A DNA stretch of 64,000 nucleotides from NCBI GenBank assembly GCA_018806985.1, contig JADANN010000449.1, positions 354,615 through 418,614 of the forward strand, read 5' to 3'. The notes beneath the pieces were generated by a model. The model searched no databases and was not told where the DNA came from. It worked only from the letters and a program-made list of their open reading frames with translations. The translations under genes and the position numbers were made by a program. Shown in pieces: positions 36,401-48,744 of the stretch (the stretch's first letter is position 1; every line of letters begins with the position of its first letter). The stretch comes from Angiostrongylus vasorum (lineage: Eukaryota > Nematoda > Chromadorea > Rhabditida > Metastrongylidae).

Positions 36401-39400
36401 TTTCAGTGTTTACAGAGTTATGACGCGTAAACTAGCCTTGGACATGTGTGAAATGGTGATCAAGTGGGAGCTACTGAGACTGCAAAAGATCAATCAGTTG
36501 ACACAAGGTTTAAGCTCACAGGATGATGAGGTTATATTAATATTTCTTTTTGCCTGATCGGTGGTGCATCTGATTGCATTTGAGAAATTATTCGTTACGC
36601 TAGATTACTTGCGGATTATTGATTATGTGGATGTTTAGTTCGACACCTTGTTGACCGATGCAGATGGATCACGAGCAGCTCCACAATCAACTTCCGGAAC
36701 TTCCTCTTGTACCTTATTAATAATTCATTGTTGTTTGTCTGTTTTTGAAAATTCTACAGGCTTTCACGATTGAAGCCTGTATTTACGGATACAATTTTAT
36801 GTTTGGTGTGTAGAGACATCTAATTTCGAGCTAATTTCAGCTAACGTATCTGCGGAATCCGATGATCACCTCTACAAACAAATGTCCAAGGAGTGTGTTG
36901 ATGAAGTTGTAGCTATGCTGTTGAAGTTTGCAATACAGGTAAAACAATGTTTTATGTATGTTGTCGACATAGTGATGAATGAGGTGTCGATTGAAGGCAA
37001 GAACTGTATCGGAAAAATTTTTAACGACAAAATAAGGAGCCAGAAAGATAGTGCATTGAAATCAACACATAAAGTCCAAAATGCCATACGCATACGATTG
37101 AGTTAAAATTTGCCGCACACATAGCTCGATCAAACTTCAAGTGTGCGGCATTTCAAGTTTAAGTACAGTGAAGAATAATATTCTAATGAGTGTTATATAA
37201 ATGTTTGATGGAACTTGTTTTGCTTTATAAGATGCGGGTGCTTTTAAGCCGACGTCCGCTGTGCAAGCCCATCAGCTTCATCAAGCAACAATTGAGAATG
37301 GAAAGCGAAGCATCGGCCTAATGAAACAATGTCTTAAGTCTTCGGTTTGGGGAGATATAGTTACTATTAAAGTTAGCTGGCTCGAAAAAGAGTTGACAGT
37401 ACCACCGGAGTCGCTTGTGCGACAAGAAAACCAATCGCAGTTTGCCCAATCGATCTCTCAAGCTCAACAGGCACTTGAAGTTGTCATAAACCTTGTAACA
37501 ATAATGCCTAAACCGCTTTTACTACAAACCGTGCGCCCCATTCAAAGAGCTATTATTTCTTGCTTGAACAGTGGCCATGGCGCGCTTATTCGCCTTGTAA
37601 ATGTACTCGTTTCGAAATTGTTCGAGAAATCGAATAGTTCAGTGACTGGTATCTACGACTTTGAGATTCTCAATCAATTCATATCTAAGTACTTGAACGA
37701 CCACTTCAACTCTTACGTCAAGTCTTCGAATTGCATGGTAATGAATGCCTTCACGGCTTTCTCACTACTTCGCGTTATTTGCTCACAGCAACCGGGATAT
37801 TTGGATGCCATGTGTCTGCAGTCTTACACTAAGGTTCTGGAAAAAGCAGTGAAAGAGCATATTGCTCACGTGACAGAACAAGGGGATGCAACGAGAGAAA
37901 AAATGGCAACTGCTGAAATGATAGCCCTAGCTTTGGAGTTGTTACGTCCGAGGATTGAAGCTATATCAACAGAAGCGAAAAGAACGATTTGTCAGAATGC
38001 ATTGTTACCTCTCATCGAACGTTCCTCGTTTGAAAAGATAATAGACGTTGTACTTCGAGTCGTGTCTGAGCTGGTTGTAACACATCGTGATGAGCACTCT
38101 GCTAATCCTGGACTGCCTTTGCTTGTACGACTACAAAGTGTTGTGGAGAAACGCTACAGGCTGAACAGTGAACTGATGAAAATGTTCTTGAAGGTCGTTT
38201 TATTTGTTTTTGAACATCCTCTCTTGGTCACTTCTGAGTATGCAGAAAAGTTGGAGGACGCTTTTCATTGGGGTCTCACCACGCAGGATCGAGAAATCCG
38301 GGATAAATTCTTGACAGTGTTCGAACGTAACTTGCCAGTTAATCCATTTGCTCGCTTAACTTATATTTTGCGAGAAAAAGACTGGGAGCCATTCCGAGAC
38401 TACTTCTGGTTGCGCCATGCTTTATGGTTGCTTTTACGGTGCATTCCATGCGCAGACTCCTTTGCAACAGGGAATCGTCGCATATTTATTGATAGCTCAG
38501 CCACTTTGTGGAGAACCTTGTTTGCTGTGACTGATCTTCGTCTCATAGCTTCAGATTCGAAATCAGCCCGTGATGGAGTTGTGGAACAGTCGTTACAGAG
38601 TGATCTTAAGGCTAATACCAGAATTGAAGAAGAGGTAGCAATGGAGACTGACCAAGAGAACTGCACAGTTGGCGAATCAGGGCACTGTTCGCGACTAGAC
38701 GTATTAGTTGAAGATCAGAAAAGCCTCTTGATTGAAGCTTCCTCGTTCGATTTTTCGACAGCAGTCGATTGCATTATCGGACTTCTCTTCTCTGTTCAAG
38801 GTTTTGCTATTATTTCCTTAACTCATTGCTTACTGCCTGTGACCTGTGCCTAATTTTCCATGACTGGAGCACATAGGACAACGCCTTGTTTCGTATCTTT
38901 AGGAAGTTAGTGGCTTTTTGACAAGAACGGTGATTTCGCGATAATTACAGGGTGTGTTGGGTTTAGAACATGACTGAATTCTATAGCATTATTTGTCCTA
39001 ACGTTAAAGGTGTATGCACGGTATGTATGGTATAGTTTACAATATGTTACTATGATCCATCATACAAAGCCATTGTTGACAACATTTGGAAGTGTTTTGC
39101 AGCTTATGTCGAATCTATTACCGTACTTTTTTTTTACCTCTTTACAACAACGCTAACCTTGATTCGTTGTTTTTTCTTTTATTTTTGTCTTTTTATATGA
39201 CCCGTTTTCACCTCTACTGTGCGGATCCCAGCAGTTCCGACATTGGATTCGTTTCCTCGCCTCCATTGTCCTCGAGTATCTTCCAACATTTACGTGTGGC
39301 TTCGGTTGCTGTTTGAGGATTTTCATTTCATTTTGATTGTCATAGAATGCCGGTCGAGCAATTCCCTCTGGAGTCCTGAGATAGCCGGGTTGAGCGTTCC

Positions 39401-42400
39401 CAGTTGGACCGCAGAGAGTGGTTTTTTTTTCCCCAGACAAGTACGGTACCAATTTCCCCTTGCCGGATAGATGAGAAGCTTGGTTGGCCCGGGAGCGGAA
39501 TCGGATTAGCACCATGCTCGTGATGACGGAGATCACTACGACTGTGCTATCCACCCCCTTGATTCGTTATAGCGATTGGAATTGAAGAAACAGTAAATTT
39601 CCGGTCAAATTACTTCTCGATGAATTTGTTCAGAAAGATGGTTTTTAAATTTGTAGGTGCAAAATAGATCTATTCTCGGCCGACGAATGCTGCAAAATCT
39701 ATGTAAGATAAGCTTTTTGAATGGTTACAGAAGTTGCAACTAAATGTCTCTATAAGGCAATCTAAACGTCCAAGAAGGAAATGCAATAAACTCAAGATTC
39801 AGCTTTACCGGTTTGTATGGAAACGCAAGCATCACATATGGCTCACTTCGGCACGAACGCATTGAACTAGAAGCAAATTTTGATGTGATGTCCCATTCAA
39901 GTGGTGAAGTGTTGCATAAGCGAGTTTATTTCTTCAGATGACGTTTCGTTCGTTGGAGATATGTTTTCTCAACTGTTCAACTCACTTTGGATTTCAATGA
40001 CTGATGAGGAGAGAAGCTTCATTGGTGGTAAGGTTTAAAATAGGAGCTGCTGCCAAACATTAAATGCTTTGATCACTTAATTTCACGAAAAAATGAATTT
40101 CCAGGATTGGCTGTCCCGTTCATGACATCGGGTGTCCATGTACAACAAGCACATGCTGTCCATCCAGTCATTAACATTTTCCTAGAGACATTTGCACGAT
40201 GTAATCCTCCAGTTCATATTGATCCACGTGCAACCGAGGTATTTTGAGGTCTAATGCCAGGAACACAAGTGTTTTCTACTAGTTCTTATCTTGTGACTTT
40301 TGTAGTTCATCTCAAAGCACTATCATGCTTGGCACCGCGGGATTCTGTTATTGGAAAACCAAGCATTATGTGTTCCAAAGATGCTTAATAATTCGGCTTT
40401 TCTACAGCAGACAATCGATCCTGTCCTTCGTGAGCATGTGGTTTGTTGTTTTCAGCACTTGTGTTTTAATGGTAACCTTTTATTTGCTGCGTACTATATT
40501 TTTCACGATAGGGTATGATGTGAAATGCAACCACAACAGTGTTGCGATATTCGCAAAACTTTGACCCGAGGCCAGATCGAACCACGATTACCTTTTCCGG
40601 GGGCTCCACCACTCAGGCCCTTGCTTTGCGTTTCTCTCACCTAGTTTTCTACCTAACACTGCCATCAGCAATCACCCGTCACTTATGTTTTAATTTTAAT
40701 TATGGTGTTGGTCCTCGCTTAGCTGTTGACAGTTCTCATCTGACAGGATGTGCTTGACTATCTTGCGTCTCTCTATTCCGAGATGGTCGAGTTGGATCAG
40801 TATGCTGCCGTATGGAATCGTCGAGCACTCACTGTTGATAGCATCAAAGTTTTGGCGATGCAACAACTGGTAATCGTCGTTGTGTTCCTTTTCCTGCTTT
40901 TGTACCATGAGAGTCAAGATGCAAGAGCGATAGTTGTTTAGGGCGACATTCAAGAAGCGTTGGATTTTGGCCAGTCGGCTGCGATTTCTATGCTTCGTCG
41001 AATGGAAAATCAGTTTGGGAAGAATCCAATTGGCGAAGTTGCTATTAAAGAATACGAGTTTCTCGATGCTGCCTATATACAGTCAGTAATTTTCTGTTTC
41101 CGGTTCAATGCGTGGTGTCGACAAGTTGTTTAAACTGTCTGAAACAGTGAACTTCGTACTTAATATTCTTTTTCAGCAGTTCGGATTCTTTGTGTCACGT
41201 TGACTTGATTTATTCCAACTTTTTTTCTCGTTCGATATTTTAACTTATCTTTACTCGGTTTTTAGGTGTACAAAGGAGTTGTGTAGGTGGAGAGTTCTCT
41301 GCGATATAGCGAGAAGCCCTCACGTTGAGAATCCTGAATTACTCTACGAAGCCGCTGTTCACCTTCCTGATTGGTACCTTGCTCGACAATGTCGTGATCA
41401 AGTTTGTAGTTTTTTAGATGTGTTTTAGATAGTGTTTGTAGGTCTTTTAGCATCGTTTTTCATTACAGATCCTCGCTTGCACTCGTCCAGAATTCGTTAT
41501 CCAAAGTATCACATTCGGCGCAATGCTTGGTGTTCTGGTGTGATATTTAAATATATTTTTTTTGAACTGATTTGGGCACAGCTTTATTGACGTAGCGAAG
41601 TAGCATAAGTCCGTTAACACATAAAGCCCTAAGCTGGTTTTTCTCGATTGTGGGAAATTATTTGTCGATCACTAGAGTATTTGAGGAATTACGAACTACA
41701 CAGCTTTGTAGAAGAGACTTAGCTTTATCACATCAGTCGTGTATATAATTTCTATTCCGAACTGTTTTGCTTTTTTAAATATGATATAAATTAGGATTTT
41801 ACGAAAGTAAGAATTTCGAATTTTTTAAAATTTCCAACTCAAGCGCAGCATCTGGAAACGCAAAGAATGTGTTGGCAAAACCGAACGATATTCCGATTGT
41901 TCTGTTGCTTTCGTGTTCGAAATAGGAACTTTGACGCATAGAAGGGTGGAGGAAATGTGCATCATGAGCTACACAAAATGAGAACTTCATCTAGAAGAAC
42001 AAAGCAACTTCCATCTGAGAGGCAAAGATTCGCCGATTCTTACGGTCCCGATTTCAACGGCTAAAGGTGAATACGATGCCGATCATTACGAGCATTGTGC
42101 TGGTTCGATCCAGCCCCAGGCTCACCAAGTCCCTTATTCCTTCAGGGCTGGGAAATTAAATTGGTAGTGGACTTGTCTGGGAAGGAATCAGTTTCTGCAA
42201 TCCAATTAGGAATGCTCCAGCTCGCCTATCTCAAGGTTCCAAGGAGAATCGACTCGACCAGCATTCTATGGCATTCAAGATGAAATGGAAAATCCTCTTC
42301 AAGCAGCAACCGAAGCCACACGTAAAAACTTGGAAGACCTTTGTGGAAGATGGATGCAAGAAAATGAGTGGAATGTGAGAAGTGCTGGGATCCGCACAGC

Positions 42401-45400
42401 AGCCTTGAAGACGGGTCGTATAAAATTAAAAAAAAGTTGAGTACGAATTGAGGTATGTTGGCTTAAAGCTGAAAAGGAGCCAGTATTTCCCTTTTGGTGC
42501 ATTGCTGTAGGTACATGTCGAGCGTTTTGTGTTAACTGGACTTCGACAGATGTTTTTTTTGTCAAGGTATAAGCGCTTTTTTTTGTATTTTTCTTGCGGG
42601 AAGTTCCATACCAATAGAAAACAGTAAGAGCTCTCTGTTGTTTTGGTAGGAACCTATCACTTTTTTGCGATCATCAATTTCAGGGTGATCCTGCAGATGG
42701 CCCAGTTGTGTCGGCGAAAAAGCTGGTAGATGATGTCACACAAGCATTGGTTGTTGGTTGGCGTATTCTACCACCAATTCAGACCTATGCCCATGTAAAG
42801 CTTTTGCAGGTCCTGTAATAGTAGTAATTTCGTATTGATCGCTTTGAAATCATCATAGTGAGGTTAAAATGGTCACTACGGATTTTAACTGCTTCTGTTT
42901 AGCGTAAAAATTTCAGGCCATGACCATGGTTCGTGAAGTTGGAGATGTTCTAGATTTGAGACGTGCTCTTGATGTTGGTAGTCAAAACTGTGGTGCTGCG
43001 ATGCAAGAAATGAAAACAATTATCAAAATCTGGAGGTTCACACTAATTTTATCCATGAACGTCATTTTTAATTTACTTTCATACATTTCCTCTTAACGGT
43101 TTACCGCCTCTTCGTTGCTGAGAGGTGTTCCTCAGTGTCAGGCGGCGATGTACAGCAAGGGATTCATCCCTCAAGCAGAGCCTCCCAAGCTGAGCAGGTT
43201 CGGCTTTTCTATCAGGAAGCCTAGCGAGGACTAAACCAATACCAAGATCCACCACCGGTCTGGTACCAAACTAGTCGCACGGTGGCGAATCTCCATGCGA
43301 TCCACAAGGGCGGCGACTGCCTGTGGTAGTCACGACCCGGGTCAGGTTTTGGCTACTTTGACCTCAGGACTTCAGGAAACCGGCTAAACCACAGTGCAAC
43401 CAGTGAAGACGGGCCATCCAAGTATCTAAATAAGCAGGTTTTCATACGTTTCAATTAATGCTTATCAAATGGTTCTTATAAATCGGAATGAATTTTGGAA
43501 TGACTTCGGAATGAATTGTGATTCAAGTTCATCCGATACTTTTCCAAGTCCTTATAAATCGTTTCAGATCTCGCACCTATTCACTTTGTGACGATATGCC
43601 GTTTATTTCCTTGATGTACGATTGGCGAAGTCAGATTCACGCCATGATGGTGCAACGATTTCATGAGTGGGAACGTAGTGGGGTGTGTTCGCTGCCATTT
43701 CGATTTTCTAGATTATTATTTATACAGCTAATAAATACTACATTTGAATACAAAAAAAATATTACGGTTTGACCATGAATTGTCAAGCAGCATATCTCCG
43801 ATTGGATGCGTGGAAATAACGGCCTTCAGCAACAAAGAAGTATTTCCGTTAGTGGAAAATTCTGTATTCCTGCAATCGATGGGTTTTGCGAAGGTGCCGT
43901 TACTAGTTGGTTGCTAAGAGCCAATTTAACACGATTGTAGGTAGGAAAGAGTGTAGTAGGTAATATCGTTGAGATCAAATGTTTCTGTTCTCCTTATTTT
44001 AAAGCAGTACTTTCAAAACACAATTTTTTCCATAGTTGTTATAAGTGGTTGAGAATTTAAAAAATTGCTTATTACTTAATTATAATAATTATTAATTATT
44101 ATTTAATTAATTATTATTAATTACTTTAAAAGAGAACTGAAGGGCTTTAAACCCTTTAACAGTGTTTTGACATGGTCCCAGAATCTGCCAAAATCAGCGG
44201 TTTATTCGGGAGATATAACAGCATCCCGTGTGGAATCCTTGTTTTGCTTTTCGAAATACAAATCTTCACAAGAAAGCGGATAGTAGCGCGATTTTTTAGC
44301 TCAAAAAAAAGAAGAATTGGACATGGTAGCGTATTTAAGCTTGTATTTTGTTCGTAAATATATGTAGATTCGAATGGTTTTATTTCAATTAATGAGGTTC
44401 ACTTTGAGCTGAGAGGTGTTAATTTAATGTATGGAGGTGCAAATTTTTTTCGGTTATGAGCCCGTTCATCTTAATGCTCAATCGTCAAATATGTGTTAAA
44501 ATTAGCACACAACAGATAAAGACGTCCCAGTTGTCATTGTGCTATTGGTACTCATTGGTGAAATAATTGGTGCACGATGATATTTCAGATAGTATTGCCC
44601 CCTGGCATGAATCCGCAGTCCATTCTTCCCATTCACTCTGCTGCTACTGGACAGTTGTTGTTGGCTAAAGCGGCACGAGACAGAGGAATGGAGAGCATTG
44701 CGATCAGATCTCTCAACAAGCTACATACGTTAATAACGCTTCCAATGATGGATTGCCATCAGAAACTAATTGATCATTTAAAAACGCTGCGCAAAATGGC
44801 CAAAAAGCATAAGACATCTGCTCAACAAAAGATGGATCTTCTTCAAGAAGCACTTCTGATTACTGGTGCTGCTCGTATCGAAGATTTCTCACGTGAGCAA
44901 TGTTGTCGTCTTTTCTATCAGAAGGGTTCTATCTTGAGCCAATTGGAAAGAAATGATGAGGCCATGCATGCTTTCTCCGCCGCTGCTGCTCTGATTGATC
45001 CGCCAAATTCTTCTCCGATGAACACTGCGTGCAGCATGTTCAAAGCATGGGGACACCATCTTGACAATCTATTTCATAATGAAATGCACGAAGCGTCTGC
45101 TATGTCTCGTGGATCACCTGCGATCAACTGTTATTTCGAAGCTGCCAGGATAGAAAATGAGACAAAAGCTCGAAAATACATTGCCAGGATCTTGTGGACA
45201 GCAAAGCATGTCGTAGCATGTGGAATATTTTCAGCTGTGGGATTAGATCAGGTGCTGAAAGACCGCGCGCGATCAATAGTTCCTTTCAATTGGCTGCCAT
45301 GGTTAGCTTGCTATTTTCTATAAAAAAAAAGAAAAGGTTTATGTTGATATTTACATGTGTACAGTTACAACCCTGTGAGTCCCATCCCACAAGTAGTGAA

Positions 45401-48400
45401 GCTTTGACGTGTACGTTCAAGTTCCTATGGCTCATTGTGGAGATAGCGCATCAGAAAATTTAACAGCGACATGGTAAATATGACGTCGTTCTGTCACCTA
45501 TAATTCCCATGATCATCGAATTACTTTAAGAGGCCACCAGTAAATTCTCCATTCGTCTGTCGTATGCTAGAGCTGCCAACTACTCTCCATTCGCTCGGTT
45601 CATACGAAAAGTCAGAGAAGTACCCACAGACAACACGTCGAACTTTATCATGACATATATTGACTGTTTCGGACGTAAATTTTGAACTGAACCTCTCTGG
45701 CGCTCTCAACAGATGAACAGTAGGGTATGCATTGCAGTGCAGTATCTCATTTTTCCACGATGAGACCTAAGAATATACCAAAATTGGCACAGTGCAGTGG
45801 AGGTATTAACTCACTGACGGCAATTTGGTCATAGAAACAGTTAGTGAATCTGACTTCAAACATACTAATGAGTACTCTTTCACTGTTAAGCTAACACAAG
45901 GTTGTTAGTTGTCAGTAAAGGAGTTCGTGTTGATTGGTCATACCGAGGTTGAAAGACGTCGGTTTTTGAGATATTGTTACACTACTTAGTCTTTCTAGTT
46001 TAAGTAAAAGGATTAGTATCCATAAACATGTTTATCAGTGATACGTAGGTACGTAGGTTTGTTATTCTGTTAAATATTTTGTTTCACCTAAAGTCAATCC
46101 TTCCACGACTCCTTTCTTGTGGCGTTTCTGCGATGTACATTGGAACCAATGCGTACCATCCGTGGTGCGGTAGGAAGCCAATTCACCTCTTTTTGGCGCT
46201 ATAATTTTGTGTTTCCATGTATTTTAATAGTTTCCCTTTTTTTCATGTTTTTTATCCGTCGTTTTCAGTGTTCTTTCCTTGTTTCGAAATATTTCTCACA
46301 CATGTGATAAATACAGTCTGGTCCACCAATAATTTACTGTATTCTTGATGAGCAGGCATCAGCTTGTAATTACACCATTTATCCACAATAGCGGACGATA
46401 CCGCAGATTTCGCCTTCTTATTTACTTGAATACTTGGATGGCCCATCTCTTCACTTCTTATGCGGGCCCCAGCATAATTTCCATTTCTTCGGAGTTTTGC
46501 TGGTTTAGCCATTTTGGTTCGCTGGAGTCCGAGGTCAGCCAAGCCGAAGTTTACCCCCTTTCGCCTTCTTCAGTGCCTGGAAATGTGAAATTGATTGCAA
46601 TCTGATCAGTCAAACGCTTCCATAATCTCAACGGAAGAAGCTGAACACCTATTTTTCAATCGAATGAAAAGCGGCTTTTTTTTAAAAAAAACATTTACCG
46701 ATTCTTTCCTTTATAAGCCTCTCACTTATCGATGGAGATCCACACAGTTCACATGGGTAGGTGATGTGCCTCTCTCACATTGAAATATTAGTGAAGTATT
46801 GTTTGAGTTCAAGAGTGATTACAAGGCTTCTACCTGCTGCTCACCTCTGGATTGTTTGAATTTATTTATTTGGATTTGTTTTTTGGTTTTAGAAATTCCA
46901 CGGGGAACTTTTCACCAGCTGGCGTCCTTTCTTATACTTCCTTTTTTTTTCAGTAATCATGTTATTACTTCGATTCGTTGCAGGCTGCCCCAGCTTATCA
47001 CTGAGCTGCAAGAGAGACCTACGTCTGGATTTGTTCATATTGTGGATAAAATAGCTAGTGCTTATCCGCTGTTCATTGTTTCTGTACTCAGACCAGTTCT
47101 AGATTCTGCTGTGGTTGAAAATGTGATTGAGAGCGGTAAGTTGTGCATTTCGGAAAAAAAAAGAAGCGCACAAATGTTCTTCGTCTGACTAATATCATTT
47201 TAAGTAGCCAAGAATGAACCTGTACAATTGCCACTTGATGGTCATAAAAATTCTGCTCTCTGCAGGATTCTGGAGAAGGCTTGCAGAAGGCGTTTGACTG
47301 ATGTAAGGGTGAGTTATTTTTGCGTTTGTTTTGCTTTTTATATCGTTCTGTTCTTGAACGTACTAAACTTCTGCTTTGGAGTTAACGTTTATATTTCCCT
47401 CCTTTTGACCCTTTGTTTTGATTTCACTGAAGCATAGTCGATCGGTTAAATAGCTTCATTACGACATATGAAGGAGCAACCATTAACAACAGTCTTTGGT
47501 TTTTTTTACGTATCTGCCAAAGTGAAAAACGACACAATTCCATTGTTTTGAAGGGCAGTACTATTCTTGTGTGTGTTTTCATGTATTGTGCTTAACTTGA
47601 TGATGTTGTGAAAATATGACTGTTAAGCTGTTAAAGGGCGCGTGTGGCGCAGTCGTCGGAGGCGCCCTGCGACACACGTGGAATCGACCCCCGAGCCCAT
47701 GGCCCACAAGCCTTCCATCCCTAAACGGTCGGCAAATTGGTACCAGACTTCTCTGGGAGAATAGCAGCACTGGCTCGATACATCGGTTGACCACCGCGAG
47801 TCATTGTAAAGACCAGATGTGCATTCAATCACCTCCAAACGATGCTTGATGAAGTCGAATGCTGGCGCATCCCTCATGAACCGATCAACACCGAGAGCTT
47901 TATCCGCTTTATTTTTTATGGACGTTAAACAGCGTGTGTATGTCGTGTATTTCAATGTTTAGAGATGGCGTGCGATGCACATATTTAGTTCGATCTGTCA
48001 GTTTGGACTAGGATTGGCAATTTTTGGATCTCAGCAGCTTTTCCATTCGCTTTCTTTCCTCAAATTCGTCATCCAAGAAAGTTGTCGCATTGTTTAGTGT
48101 TGATTCGACTGCTGCATGAAGATTTTTGGCCTTATTCTTAAATGTTATTCAATGCCGCTGTCCTGGAGTAAGTGTTCTGCTCCGTTCGCAGGTATTCGTC
48201 GTAGACAGGCAGCTGCCCTTATGAATCGGAGGGATGTCTTGCTAGACAAGTCTGGCAGCAGTCTCCCGATTCTGGATGGACAGGAGGCCTGGTCAGCTAG
48301 TGCAGTTATATTAATGCCGTTCACCACTACCACGGTGCTGATTTGACTCCGAATCGGCTTACCAAACCTGTCAACCCTCCTGTGTCGGGGAATTGGTACC

Positions 48401-48703
48401 AGACTTATCTGGAAACACTTCCTGTAATGCGGGTAGAACGCTCTAAATCGTCTATCCTAGGAGTCCAAGGAGAATGACCTCGACCAGCATTCAGCGGCAT
48501 TAAAGAAGAAGACAACAACATTCCTCGAGCAGAAACTGAACTCACGCGCGAAAGCTTCGAAGATCGTTGTGGCAAGAGGCGAGAAGACGAGTCGAAAGGA
48601 AGTGCTGGGTTTCCACAGTAGATGTGAAGAAGGGTCATGCGAAAAAAGAAATGAATTTATACATACATATATACGTATATGTATATATAGCATGTATATG
48701 CAC

Positions 48704-48744
<41 letters not shown>

